33,455 bases of DNA from Caballeronia catudaia (GTDB lineage: Bacteria; Pseudomonadota; Gammaproteobacteria; Burkholderiales; Burkholderiaceae). The stretch lies in contig NZ_FCOF02000058.1 of NCBI RefSeq assembly GCF_001544755.2, positions 1 through 33,455 on the forward strand. The letters are read 5' to 3'. The notes beneath the pieces were generated by a model. The model worked only from the letters and a program-made list of their open reading frames with translations, was not told where the DNA came from and searched no databases. Below, one piece after another: positions 8,451 to 18,046 of the stretch. Both the position numbers and the translations under genes were made by a program. Within the stretch, counting starts at the first letter, position 1. Each line of letters begins with the position of its first letter.

Positions 8451-10145
8451 ATGAACCGAAGAAGACGGCAATGGGCATTGAAGAAAAACCTCCTCCGTGC
8501 GGCGGTCTTATCTTTTGCCGTATCTTGCGCATCGAACGCCGCTTTCGCCGATGACGAACACCGCGGCCGGGACGACGACCACAGCGGCAGGCATCCGAAG
8601 GTCGAGCACGTGCTTCTCGTCAGCTTTGACGGCTTGCACGAGCAGGACGTCGCGCGATGCATCGCGTCCAATGCATGCCCCAACATTGCGTTGCTCGCTA
8701 AAGCCGGCACGACCTATACGAATGCCCATACGCCCGGTCTCTCGGACTCCTTTCCGGGACTCGCCGCGCTCGTCACCGGCGGCACACCAAAGACCGCCGG
8801 ACTCTTCTATGACGTGTCCTATGACAGAACGCTTTACGCACCTTCCGACACGAGCTGCACCGGCCTTCAAGGCTGGAACGTCGTATTTGACGAAACGACG
8901 GGCATTGACGCCATGAACGGCGGCGCACTGACGCATCTTGATGGCGGCGGCGGATTCAATCCCCAGGCCATTCCTCACGCGAAGATTGACGGCGTTTGCA
9001 AGCCAGTCTATCCGCACGACTACTTGAAGACGAACACCGTATTCGAAGTCATCAAACAAAAATTGCCGGGCGCGCGCACCGCATGGGCGGACAAGCACGC
9101 GTGGGGCTATGACTGGCTCAACGGCCCGTCCGGACGCGGCGTCGACGATCTCATGCGAACCGAGATTAACTCGACTGACCCGGCGACTGGCACCGATTAC
9201 ACTGACGTGTACAGCCATACGGAGAAGTTCGATGACCTGCACGTGCAGGCGATCATCAATCAAATCGACGGGAAAGACTCGAAGGGCGATGCAACCGTCG
9301 GCGTGCCGACCTTGCTGGGCACCAACTTTCAGACGCTAAGCGTCGCGCAGAAAGCGCCGGTGGCGAAGGGCGGCGGCTACCTGGACGCGAGCTTCACGCC
9401 GGGTCCGCAGGTCTCGGCGGCAATCGGGTACCTCGATACATCGCTCGGGCGCATGGTCGCCGAACTCAAGCAGCGTGGTCTTTATCGTTCGACGGCCATC
9501 ATCGTCACGTCCAAGCATGGCCAGTCGCCGGCAGACCATACGAAACTCGTCAAGAACGGCGACACGCTGTCTAAGCTGCTCGAATCGAACAACTACTTTG
9601 ATGCGAGCGGCAACTTCGGACAAGCGAATACGAAAAGCGGCAGCCTCAATGACGGGACAGGACTCACCGGTACCGGCTTCATCCAGACCGACGACGTCGG
9701 CCTCGTGTGGCTGCGCGATCAAAAGCAGCTAGCCGCAGCCGTCAAGACGCTCAAGGACAACCTGAGCTGCAATGCGCCCGGCATCTGCGCGGATGGTCCG
9801 GGAGCTTATATCCTGTATGGCGCGCCGCTGCGCGCGCGCTTTGGCAATCCGGCCGAGGGCCGAACGCCGGACATCATCGTTCAGCCGAACCCAGGCGTCA
9901 TCTATACGACCAGCACCAAGAAGGACGCAGAACACGGCGGCAATGCGCCGGATGATAACCATCTGGGGCTCGTCGTATTCGTGCCGGGCGCGCCGGGTGC
10001 CGGTGAGCGCGTCAGAGATCGAGTCGAGACGACGCAAGTCGCGCCGACGATCTTGCAAATGCTCGGGCTTGCGCCGAAGCTGCTGAAGGCCGTCGTGTCC
10101 GAAGGCACACAGCCGTTGCCGGGCTGCGAGGAAAGAAGGTTCTGA
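8451..10145 (+). CDS. Secreted alkaline phosphatase-superfamily phosphodiesterase
   Basis: The 564-residue protein belongs to the type I phosphodiesterase / nucleotide pyrophosphatase branch of the alkaline phosphatase superfamily, which hydrolyses phosphodiester bonds with two metal ions. A signal peptide is clear: basic start, then LLRAAVLSFAVSCASNAAFA with cleavage near residue 33, so it acts in the periplasm or outside. Metal-ligand Asp60 lies in VSFDGLHEQD and the nucleophile is probably a Ser in SDSFPGL (98-104). VTSKHGQSP occupies the usual TDHGM-type metal site, with Lys in place of Asp, and EHGGNAPDDNH supplies the late His. The ATG follows AAGGACGAGAC. It seems monocistronic and ends at a hairpin. 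The substrate is unknown. Confidence 0.85.
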   Translation: MNRRRRQWALKKNLLRAAVLSFAVSCASNAAFADDEHRGRDDDHSGRHPKVEHVLLVSFDGLHEQDVARCIASNACPNIALLAKAGTTYTNAHTPGLSDSFPGLAALVTGGTPKTAGLFYDVSYDRTLYAPSDTSCTGLQGWNVVFDETTGIDAMNGGALTHLDGGGGFNPQAIPHAKIDGVCKPVYPHDYLKTNTVFEVIKQKLPGARTAWADKHAWGYDWLNGPSGRGVDDLMRTEINSTDPATGTDYTDVYSHTEKFDDLHVQAIINQIDGKDSKGDATVGVPTLLGTNFQTLSVAQKAPVAKGGGYLDASFTPGPQVSAAIGYLDTSLGRMVAELKQRGLYRSTAIIVTSKHGQSPADHTKLVKNGDTLSKLLESNNYFDASGNFGQANTKSGSLNDGTGLTGTGFIQTDDVGLVWLRDQKQLAAAVKTLKDNLSCNAPGICADGPGAYILYGAPLRARFGNPAEGRTPDIIVQPNPGVIYTTSTKKDAEHGGNAPDDNHLGLVVFVPGAPGAGERVRDRVETTQVAPTILQMLGLAPKLLKAVVSEGTQPLPGCEERRF

Positions 10146-10169
10146 GCGTTTCGCGCTGCAGTACCGACG

Positions 10170-10197
10170 CGTCGGGAAGGTTGCTCACTTCCCGACG
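10170..10197 (+). terminator. Hairpin after the phosphodiesterase gene
   Basis: A perfect 10-bp inverted repeat (CGTCGGGAAG / CTTCCCGACG) with an 8-base loop begins 25 bases after the stop at 10145. It is a strong stem at the expected terminator position, but no T-run follows, so termination might need Rho or be imperfect. Confidence 0.55.
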
Positions 10198-10398
10198 TAC
10201 GGAACGCGCGGGCGCCCCTTACAAGGAAGACCATCTCGCCAGACTCGTTTCCGTTGTGTGAGGCAAAGCAGGTCTTCTCTGCACGATCAAAATGGCTGGT
10301 CAGACGACCGTACCGAGTGCGGGCGGCAGAACAGACGACATACGCCGAGCGGGCGATAGTTGAGGAGGATGCGACCGAGACCTTGGCGAGGCTATTGA

Positions 10399-10698
10399 GT
10401 GACACGACGTTACACCGAAGAAGAATGGATCAGCCAGGCAAGGGCACGCCATGGAGATCGTTACAGATATGACGGCTGTGGCTACACCGGGATGGCGACG
10501 AAAGTAACCGTCATCTGCCCTCGCCACGGCCCGTTCAAGCAACGCGCACAAGCGCATATCTTGGGGCGCGGATGCCAGATCTGCGGGCGTGAAGAAAGCG
10601 AAAAATCTTCGGCGATGGAAATCGAATTTTGCAGGTCGGACGAAGTAGCGAACCGCCGAGCGCCCCATTTCAGGGGCGCAGGGCGACGGAATAGTTAG
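10399..10698 (+). CDS. Small zinc-ribbon protein, DUF723-like
   Basis: This 99-residue protein carries the pattern common in DUF723 and treble-clef-associated proteins of phages and mobile DNA: ARHGDRYRYDGCGYTGMATK, then VTVICPRHGPFKQRAQAHI and a GRGCQICGREE. The cysteines of VICPRHG and GCQIC would bind one zinc. Such modules often sit beside homing-endonuclease or restriction-type domains, so nucleic-acid binding is a fair inference. The start is GTG 10399, with GCGAGG upstream; there is no better ATG. The last ~30 residues are probably unrelated to the domain, and the 3' end overlaps the convergent glucoamylase gene by 29 bases. Confidence 0.6.
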   Translation: MTRRYTEEEWISQARARHGDRYRYDGCGYTGMATKVTVICPRHGPFKQRAQAHILGRGCQICGREESEKSSAMEIEFCRSDEVANRRAPHFRGAGRRNS

Positions 10699-13117
10699 AT
10701 CCTTGCCAGCGCTGCTTGTCGATGAGAAAGAAAGTGAATACCCGCGAAGTGCCGGCCTCAGCTGCTTCAGTTGCGAGATCTACATAGTAGATGCCGACGG
10801 CCGTCTGCGTGGCTTCCTGATCTTTTGATGTGGCCCAGTCGTCGCTCGACCAGTGCAGGCTAAAAGGCGAGGGTAGGATGATGCGGAGCGTCTTTCCGGC
10901 GGCGATAGTCGGCACCGGACGGGCGAAGTTCCAGACTTCCATATCGCGGCGAGCATGCGGCGGCTGACCGGGTTGAGCCTGATATCGCTCCGCCACAACA
11001 TCGAGCCGGTCGAACACGCGCCCGTCAGAGACCGAACGGACAAGCTTGATGTATTCGGCGTGCGCCCACGCAAGCGGCATCGCTGAGCCGGTCGGACCTC
11101 CGAGCACGAAGCTCGTATTTGCCAGATCCGGCATATCCCACACTTGCTCGGGAAGCAACCTGCGCGGCCCCGCAAACTGCTCCAGCGCGCGGAGATAGGT
11201 CGTCGCATCGGCACCGGCGGCGAGTTCGTAGTGGCCGCGCTCCCCGGAGAGTAGCGGCCACGGGCGACCCTTCCCGAAAGGCGCGCCGTCGTACCAGGCC
11301 TGCCCGTCATTCCCCTGGCCGTATTGGTCGTAGTTGTACCGATAGAAGGCCGGACCTTGTGGCAGCGTTTTGCTTATGACGGCATCGACTACCTTGACAG
11401 AGTCGACGATGATTGGGTCATTCGCGGCGCGAACGCCATAGCGCACGAGTTCGAGGAAGCCTGCATCCACGACGGTGTTAGCTCGGCCGCCGTAGCCTCG
11501 CATCTGTATTGTGGCGGTGTTCGGATCTTCCGGAAAAATGAAGCCTCCACTGTTGTGGGTCGGCAGGATCCGAATGTAGTGCTGTGCGATGCCAGGAACG
11601 AGTGTGCCTTGCGTGGTCACGCACCATGGCTCAAGATGCGCTTCCAAAAAGTCCGCATACTCAAGAAGGAACTGAGCGGTTGCAGCATCGGTCCATTGTG
11701 CCGCACAGACCAATGCGGCGATGTTCGTGGCCAGTGTCGACGGCGAATAGCCTTCCTGTTCTTCCCAGCGCTCCTGCGCAGTCATGGGACCGTTCGCGAT
11801 CAACGCGCCCGCCGCGGCTAACACCATCCCGGCGGGATCGAACTGGCCTAGCAGATTAGCCTCGCGCAGGTGGTAGGCGAGGATGATGGGAAACGAGTAT
11901 TCGTCGAGCTGCTTGGCGTCTGGCAGCCACGGGTCCCCGTCGATGAAAAACTTCTGCGGGAAGCTTCCATCTTTCGACTGCGACGCAGCGAGAAACATGA
12001 GTCCGCGAAGTGGCGGATCTTGGGCGCCGGCGGCAAGCAACGCGAGCGCACTTTGGGACATATCGCGCGGCCAAACCATGTGGTAGCCGGCAGCCAGATC
12101 CCGCACTATCTCGCCCCACGGGATGCTCAGCGAAGCCACAAGCGCGCCGTTGGCCGTCTTGTCTTCATGCGCAAGCAAAACGTTGCGGCTCAAGTCGAAG
12201 AGGGCATCGCCGTCGCCCGTGACGCCCGCCTTGGGCTTAAACGGTGCTTCGACCGCGTCATGCCAACCTTCGAGGAACACGCCCCGGTGGCTGTATGTGC
12301 TCGAAGGGTCGTCAAAGGGATAGGCTAGTGCCTCTGACACCGCGATTAACGCCTTGTTGGGTGTGCTGGCGGTAATGTCCGTCGGCTCGTCGACGCAGAA
12401 CGCAAGCGCCACCACGAACTGATTCTTACCTGCGCGATGGATCTCCGCTGTGAGCGCGACGTATCCGTCCTTGGCTGCGTCGTAATTCCAGACCGGCAAG
12501 CGCCGGTTGGCAATGATGTCGGTCCAGCCATCATTCACACCAACGAAGCCGCAACTCGTCATACCGAACCCGCAGTCGGCGCCCAGTGCGAGCCAGTAGT
12601 TGCCGCGCGTTGCTACCAGACGATCGCCATTCGCGGTGCTGGCTCGGTGCGCGACGTTGCCTGCGCCATACCCGCCCATGTGAGGCGCCAGCAACGCATA
12701 GATGTGCAGTTTGTCGAGGAATGCCTGATCACCTTGCAGTGTCACGCGAACCAACACGCACGGCGAACCCTTTTCGGCTATTACGTCCTGCACGATGACG
12801 TAAGGCTGGTCTTTCGCGCGAGATGTGATTCGGAAGGATAGGGCAGGCGCGTCGGGCCATTCACATTGGTGATCGAAGTCTTTCTGCGCGTCGTGATAGA
12901 AGGTCGCGCCGTCGGTGATGATGAACTGGAAGTCGCGAATTTGAGGGGTGTCGACATCCGGAAAGTAGATCTCCGTGACAACGCCGCCGGCTGCGGTGTA
13001 CCAGACCTGGCTCGAAAGCGAGTACGCCGTGCCGACGGCATCCTTGTCCGCGCGGCTCCAACTTAGTGGGATGCCCGGTGCGCCCGGAGCCGGATTCGAG
13101 TCAAGCAGCGCTGCCAT
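10670..13117 (-). CDS. Glucoamylase (glucan 1,4-alpha-glucosidase), GH15 family
   Basis: The 815-residue enzyme should release glucose from the non-reducing ends of alpha-1,4-glucans. An N-terminal beta-sandwich of the glucodextranase type spans about residues 1-270 (WYTAAGGVVTEIYFPDVDTP). The (alpha/alpha)6 barrel follows from about 295 to 690: MVWPRDMSQSALALLAAG at 347-364, the general-acid glutamate region ERWEEQEGYSPST at 449-461, and the catalytic-base Glu626 in SGERGHYEL. A small C-terminal beta domain closes the protein. There is no signal peptide, so it is probably cytosolic or periplasm-independent. ATG 13117 is preceded by AAGGGAAC and gives the normal length; the longer frame to 13207 lacks a ribosome site. 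Confidence 0.9.
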   Translation of the reverse strand: MAALLDSNPAPGAPGIPLSWSRADKDAVGTAYSLSSQVWYTAAGGVVTEIYFPDVDTPQIRDFQFIITDGATFYHDAQKDFDHQCEWPDAPALSFRITSRAKDQPYVIVQDVIAEKGSPCVLVRVTLQGDQAFLDKLHIYALLAPHMGGYGAGNVAHRASTANGDRLVATRGNYWLALGADCGFGMTSCGFVGVNDGWTDIIANRRLPVWNYDAAKDGYVALTAEIHRAGKNQFVVALAFCVDEPTDITASTPNKALIAVSEALAYPFDDPSSTYSHRGVFLEGWHDAVEAPFKPKAGVTGDGDALFDLSRNVLLAHEDKTANGALVASLSIPWGEIVRDLAAGYHMVWPRDMSQSALALLAAGAQDPPLRGLMFLAASQSKDGSFPQKFFIDGDPWLPDAKQLDEYSFPIILAYHLREANLLGQFDPAGMVLAAAGALIANGPMTAQERWEEQEGYSPSTLATNIAALVCAAQWTDAATAQFLLEYADFLEAHLEPWCVTTQGTLVPGIAQHYIRILPTHNSGGFIFPEDPNTATIQMRGYGGRANTVVDAGFLELVRYGVRAANDPIIVDSVKVVDAVISKTLPQGPAFYRYNYDQYGQGNDGQAWYDGAPFGKGRPWPLLSGERGHYELAAGADATTYLRALEQFAGPRRLLPEQVWDMPDLANTSFVLGGPTGSAMPLAWAHAEYIKLVRSVSDGRVFDRLDVVAERYQAQPGQPPHARRDMEVWNFARPVPTIAAGKTLRIILPSPFSLHWSSDDWATSKDQEATQTAVGIYYVDLATEAAEAGTSRVFTFFLIDKQRWQGSNYSVALRP

Positions 13118-13844
13118 CGTCTGTTCCCTTATTGTCGGGCTGCGGAACACGTCGTCGTGCAAGCGAAGCGGGCCAACCGGACGGAGACCGGCTGCATGCG
13201 CGCCCAATGATCATAGACGATACGAGTGGATTTCGAAGGCCGTCGTCCCAACGTCGTGACCGAACTAACTCACGCAAGCTCCGCCCTTCGGGAAGTCTTC
13301 GACGGGACGTAGCCGGCCTCTTCGCCCCTTAATGAAGACGGTTCGTGCTTGCGCAACCTCAAGGCAGCGCAAGCACGCCGTTCAGTGTCAGCTCACCGCA
13401 CCCTGCACCTTCGTGCCATCCGGCCGGCCCAGCCCGGTACAGGCATCCCATCCGGTCGTCCGAGAATGGCAGTGCAGTTGGTCTGTTGGTGGTGGGAGCG
13501 CATGTCCGTGCCTTCCAGCACGTCAGTTCCTCCTGCGATCGCTTGAGGCAACTGGCAACAACCGACGGTATGCGTGCCTGGTTTCTCCGGACCGCTTCAA
13601 TCTTGAAGAACGGCCTCGGTGCTGAACGGTTCGGGGCGTCCGCTCCCTGGCCCGCGTCGGCGCGAACGCCCCTCTTGGTGGCCGAGCCAGGCATCCGCAA
13701 AAAGGGGCGATTAGCGGAGCGCTTAGCAGAATCGACGAGGCTGCATTACGATCTTCGTCGCGTGCCAAAGCGCCCGACTTACTGGTTCGCCTTTGGGTCA
13801 GCTTGCATGGACCATTACTCGAGTGGCACTCACCGGAGAAATCA
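13118..13844. other. Intergenic stretch without a recognised gene
   Basis: This is the divergent region between the glucoamylase and the exported protein gene. It should contain promoters for both. Frames such as plus 13345-13848 and minus 13359-13700 are long but arginine/serine-rich or shadow-like, and they match nothing I know. A GGAGAA ribosome site for the next gene lies at about 13834-13839. Confidence 0.5.
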
Positions 13845-14330
13845 ATGAAGTCCTTCGCCTTGATGAGCGCGACAATTTTGTTCGTCACTCTGTCGGCCCA
13901 CGCGCTTGCCGACGACGCAGCGGATTGCAAAGCGGCCGATGGCACGTTACTGACCGGTCATGTCGTTTCGGCACCGACATTTAAGGACGGAATGTTCAAA
14001 AGGGGCGTGGAGCTGTCTCACACGCATCTGAACTTGAAAGGGACTGATGGTCGGACCTACGACGTCGCCATCGACAACGTCTTCGCCTCGGGCTATCAAA
14101 AGAACGTAAAAGGCGTTCCGTCGCCGCTGAACACCATCCAGGTGGGCGACGCGCTGGAACTTTGCGGCATACCGTTCAGCGGCGGGATCCACTGGGTACA
14201 CAACAATTGCGGCGACACGCCGACGCCGTCGGATCCGAACGGATGGATTAAGAAGGTGAGCGCGGACGGTAGCGTCGGACAGAATTTGGAAGCCAGCCAG
14301 ACATACTGTTATCTTTGGCCGCATCATTAA
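13845..14330 (+). CDS. Small exported protein, distantly DUF3465-like
   Basis: The protein has 161 residues and a signal peptide (FALMSATILFVTLSAHALA, cut before DDAAD near residue 21). The mature part is rich in beta strands. Its order of features (HVVSAPTF, a HLNLKGTDGRTYDVAIDN strand pair, VGDALELCGI and then GGIHWVHNNC with a trailing NGWI) recalls DUF3465 proteins, which share an IHWTH plus GGWI ending. Two cysteine pairs could form disulfides. Its function is unknown. ATG 13845 follows CGGAGAAATCA and fits the signal peptide exactly; the longer frame from 13803 would bury it. Confidence 0.7.
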   Translation: MKSFALMSATILFVTLSAHALADDAADCKAADGTLLTGHVVSAPTFKDGMFKRGVELSHTHLNLKGTDGRTYDVAIDNVFASGYQKNVKGVPSPLNTIQVGDALELCGIPFSGGIHWVHNNCGDTPTPSDPNGWIKKVSADGSVGQNLEASQTYCYLWPHH

Positions 14331-14940
14331 CACGCGCATTCATCGCCGATCGTCGGTGGCGCGCCGCTGCAGCGCCGAACGGCGTGCGGGCAAAGAGCGG
14401 CATCGCGCCGGCCCGGGAGGGTCTGCACTGGGGCGCCGCCGCTCCATTCATGCCACGCGGCGCGATCTCTCCGTGACGGCGGCCGCCGGGCACGGTTAGG
14501 ACTCGGCGAAAATCGTTCGCATTGCCTTTCACGACGCCGAGCGACGTGCCATCAAGCAACTTTCGTTCAGGCCATTCGGTCGGATGGTTCTCGCAACGGA
14601 CATCTTATGACGCTGACCGGCCAAGAAGCGCCATTCGTACCAGACATGGTCGAGCCATCCAAGCGTCGGCTTCACCCGGTGATCGGTCATTCAATTTGCA
14701 GTGCGAAAGCGCTTACTTGCTGACCACTTGTCATCCAACAGTCCTCACGGTGTCTTGAGCGGCTTCTTGGCCCAACATGCATTGGGGCAATGCGTCATAG
14801 GTGCAGCCACTAGTCATACTCTCGGACTTGATGCATGTTCAATGCATGCGCAACGAACGCAATCCGACTCCGCGTCAAGCGGACGGCTCGCGACCATGCG
14901 GGAAAGCCGGTGCGTGCGGTTTTCCCGCAGGACTCATGCG
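14331..14940. other. Intergenic stretch without a recognised gene
   Basis: About 600 bases lie between two convergent gene ends. Frames on both strands have no ribosome site or family resemblance. I see no clear terminator hairpin. Confidence 0.5.
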
Positions 14941-17382
14941 CTAATGTCCCTGCTGCCACTGCAAAAGCGGATGCGTCGCGCCAGCGGGCATCGCCCAGAC
15001 GCCTCCCGCCGGGATGCTCCAGTCGAGGAAGTTCGACGCGTTGCTCATCTGCGTCGTGGTGAGGCCATTGCTGTCGGGCGGCGCAGTGCCGTTGCCAATG
15101 GTGAAGGCGCTCGTTTGCGTCGTCACCGTCCTGTCCCAGTAGACGTTGTTATGGATCGCGCCGTAGTTATAAAACGCGGTGCCGCCGTGAAACGAGCCTG
15201 GCTCGCCGGGGCCGCTGACTAGGTTGGCCGCGAACGACTGGTCGATGATTCCGGTCGCCGTGTTGTCGTAGACGAGCCCCGCGTCCTGCGCATAACCTGT
15301 CGAATACGACTGCGTGAGGAGCCCCGCATTGATTCCGACGATGCCGCCGGTGCCGCCGTGCGAGCCGCGACCGACCGAACCGGCGACGAACGACTGAGAG
15401 ATGGTCCCGTAGTTGTCGCCCACGAGGCCGCCCGCAATCCCTTGCGTGAGCACCGATGCACTGCTGGACGATCGCTCGATGGTGCCGTAGTTGCTGCCGA
15501 CGAGACCGCCGTCGGGACCGCCGCCGTAGATGATGTAGTCGGTGACCTTGCCGGAACTGGACGCGTAGGTGACGAGCCCGTAGTTGACGCCAGCGAGCAG
15601 CCCGAACGACCCAACATCCGATCCGACGCCGATGGCCGCGTTGGTGAGGTTCACGTTGCGCACCACGCCATTCGCGCCGACGACGCCGAAAAGGCCCAGC
15701 GCCGAGGTGGGTCCGCCCCGGCCGATGTCGATCGGTCCGAACGCCACGCCGTTGATCCGCAGGCTGTTGATTGTGTGGCCCATGCCGTCGAACTGGCCCG
15801 TGAACGGCGCGTCGGACAGCGTGGCGACGGGGCCGGGCAGCGACCCGATCGGATTGAAGGACGTCGCGGCGCTCGCGTCGATGTCCTTGCCGAGCGCGTA
15901 GTTGGCCGAGACATTTAGCGCGACGTTCTGCAGGTCGTTGAGATTGTTGACGAGCTTGTAAGCGGTGACCTGCGTGACGAGGCCGCTATAGGCTGCTGCG
16001 GTCCAGTTCGTGTTGGCGAGCACCGTGCCCGGCGAGTAAGTCCCGTTCATGTCGTAGAGCGCCGTGACGATGCCCGTGCTCTTCGACCAGTCGATCGTCC
16101 CGCCATCCGCGATGCTTCCGCCGTTGTCGATGCCGCCGCTGTCCGCACGCAGCGTGAGGTTGCCGCTTCCGGCGTTGGCGATCGTCGTGTTCGCAGCGAT
16201 CGTTACATTGTGAGTCGCGCCTAGCGTCAAAGCAGCCGCGCCGTTCCACTGCACGTTGCCGTTGACGGCCAGATCGCCCGCCGACGTCTCGACATCCACA
16301 GACGTTCCCGCGTTCAGGCTGCGCGACACCGCACCCGCATTGCTTCCGTCGAGGGTGAAGGTCGGTGCGCCGAGCTTCCACGTTGCGGCCAACACCGTCG
16401 CGCCGCCCACGTCCAGCGTGTTGCCGCGCGTCTCTACCGTGCCGCCGCTGCCGTTCGCGTTGCGCGCGGACACGTCGCTGTTCACGTGCACGCCGCCCGC
16501 GTCCGCGACGAGCCATACATGACCGTCGCGCGTGGCGGTGCCGGTCGCGCGGATCGCGGCGCTGTTGCCCGCGAGCGCATAGACGTTGCCATCGGCGGCT
16601 TGCAGGTTGATCTGCGCGGCGCGGATCGCGCCAGCGTTCAGCGCCGTGCCGCCGCTGCCCGTCTGCACGAACACCTGCTGGCTGCCCGATGCATCCTGCA
16701 ACAGCATCTGACTGCCCGCCGCGAGTTCGGCCGTGCCCTGCGCGGCATCGATGCTGCCGAGATTCGCCGCGAGCGTGCGCGAGACGAGAAAGACATCGCC
16801 GCCGCTCGACCCGATGCGGCCCAGATTCACGACGGCGCCGTTCCCGCCGCCCGACAGCGTGAGTGCGCCGCCTTGCATGAACGCGTTGTTATCGGCATCG
16901 AGCGTAGAGGCGACGAAGCGCCCGCCCGTCGCAATCACGCCGGTCGGTCCGACGAGCACGCCGTGCGGGTTGATGAGATAGACGCTGCCGCTCGCGTTGA
17001 GCGAGCCGAGAATCACCGACGGATCGCCGCCCGTGACGCGGTTGAGCGTCGCGCCGCTACCGTTGTTGAACGTGACGGTGCGGCCATTGCCGATTGAGAA
17101 ACTGCACCAGTCGATCACGCCGCGCGACGTGGACTGGTTGATCGTCAGCGCCTGTTCGCCGCCGCTGATCGAGCCGCCGCCCGCGATAAACTGTCCGCCT
17201 TTCGGCAAGGGTGGAGCGGCTTGCGCCTCGATGCTGGATAGCCCCGATGAAGCCGTGGCGAGAAGCAGCGCCATCGTCAGTGGACGAAGCCGCAAACGGC
17301 GCGCGCGGTTCCTGGGATGATGAGAAAGGCGGGAGTGTCGAGCGGAACGCATCGACAATGCAAAACTTGAGTTGAGCTGCAT
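14941..17382 (-). CDS. Two-partner-secretion exoprotein (TpsA) with GLUG repeats
   Basis: The 813-residue protein begins with a long basic signal region (to about residue 55, LTMALLLATASSGLSS... AQAA) typical of large TpsA proteins. A filamentous-haemagglutinin N-terminal TPS domain follows (QALTINQSTSRGVIDWCSF, then a NPHGVLVGPTGVI motif replacing the common NPNGI), then Gly/Asn/Thr-rich beta-helix sequence. From about residue 590 there are GLUG-type repeats: AGVNYGLV, GGLVGSNYGTIERS, GGLVGDNYGTISQS and GGIVGINAGLLTQS. Export across the outer membrane would need a TpsB transporter, and none is encoded in this window. ATG 17382 has a close GGAGGG site. It is probably a surface adhesin; there is no toxin-like C-terminal domain. 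Confidence 0.88.
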   Translation of the reverse strand: MQLNSSFALSMRSARHSRLSHHPRNRARRLRLRPLTMALLLATASSGLSSIEAQAAPPLPKGGQFIAGGGSISGGEQALTINQSTSRGVIDWCSFSIGNGRTVTFNNGSGATLNRVTGGDPSVILGSLNASGSVYLINPHGVLVGPTGVIATGGRFVASTLDADNNAFMQGGALTLSGGGNGAVVNLGRIGSSGGDVFLVSRTLAANLGSIDAAQGTAELAAGSQMLLQDASGSQQVFVQTGSGGTALNAGAIRAAQINLQAADGNVYALAGNSAAIRATGTATRDGHVWLVADAGGVHVNSDVSARNANGSGGTVETRGNTLDVGGATVLAATWKLGAPTFTLDGSNAGAVSRSLNAGTSVDVETSAGDLAVNGNVQWNGAAALTLGATHNVTIAANTTIANAGSGNLTLRADSGGIDNGGSIADGGTIDWSKSTGIVTALYDMNGTYSPGTVLANTNWTAAAYSGLVTQVTAYKLVNNLNDLQNVALNVSANYALGKDIDASAATSFNPIGSLPGPVATLSDAPFTGQFDGMGHTINSLRINGVAFGPIDIGRGGPTSALGLFGVVGANGVVRNVNLTNAAIGVGSDVGSFGLLAGVNYGLVTYASSSGKVTDYIIYGGGPDGGLVGSNYGTIERSSSSASVLTQGIAGGLVGDNYGTISQSFVAGSVGRGSHGGTGGIVGINAGLLTQSYSTGYAQDAGLVYDNTATGIIDQSFAANLVSGPGEPGSFHGGTAFYNYGAIHNNVYWDRTVTTQTSAFTIGNGTAPPDSNGLTTTQMSNASNFLDWSIPAGGVWAMPAGATHPLLQWQQGH

Positions 17383-18046
17383 ATACCCTCCAGACGGAAT
17401 CAGACATGCGATCGTCGTCCGGCCGCTGGTGAAGCTCACCGCTGGATTTCAAAGGGCGTCAACATCGACGTGCTAGCGGGCGCAAAGATAGTATCAACCC
17501 GGAACCCGGCTAGCGGGGATTTGTACGTTCGTTCAATGCGCAAGGCAGTGCGCGGCGGTGTACTGCAGGCGTGGTCGCAAGGCGGCTTTCATGAAGTTCA
17601 GCATTGTCGGCGACGCTCATGCCGTTAGCCATGTTGAAGAACGGGTTCCCTTCGCGCTAGAGGACCGAGCGCGGCGCTCGAAACTGCGATCTTCGGCAGC
17701 CGGCCAATAGTTGCCGTTCGCGCAACACAGAGAGCCGTCATTCCAATGGCCGGTTCACTCCGGAATCCGCCGGATGCACAATGGAAGCGGTACGCGACTC
17801 GTTACCAATAGCGGTTCTGCCCTGCAGCTAGAAATGTGCGCTACCGCATATATGAGTGTCCATCTCACCTCCAAACGGTTGACCAACTACTAATGTAATT
17901 GAGAGACACCGTTTCATTCCCTTGTAATTCGGACGCGAGATCAAGTTTCTAAGTGGTTTCGCTGAGAAATCTGCGAGGGAACGGCAACGGACTGGAACCA
18001 ATCCTCCTGGCAGGAAAGGTAGGCATATCAGAAAGAGGGGTGTCAA
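17383..18046. other. Divergent intergenic region, falling GC content
   Basis: This stretch lies upstream of both the exoprotein gene (minus) and the unknown low-GC ORF (plus), so it should hold both promoters. GC content drops toward 18046. No frame here looks like a protein gene; the GAGGGGTGTCAA before 18047 is the ribosome site of the next ORF. Confidence 0.5.

Noticed and set aside
15358..15918. Plus-strand frames across the TPS exoprotein gene
   Set aside because: They are mirrors of a high-GC repetitive coding sequence; the minus-strand frame has the signal peptide, TPS domain and ribosome site.
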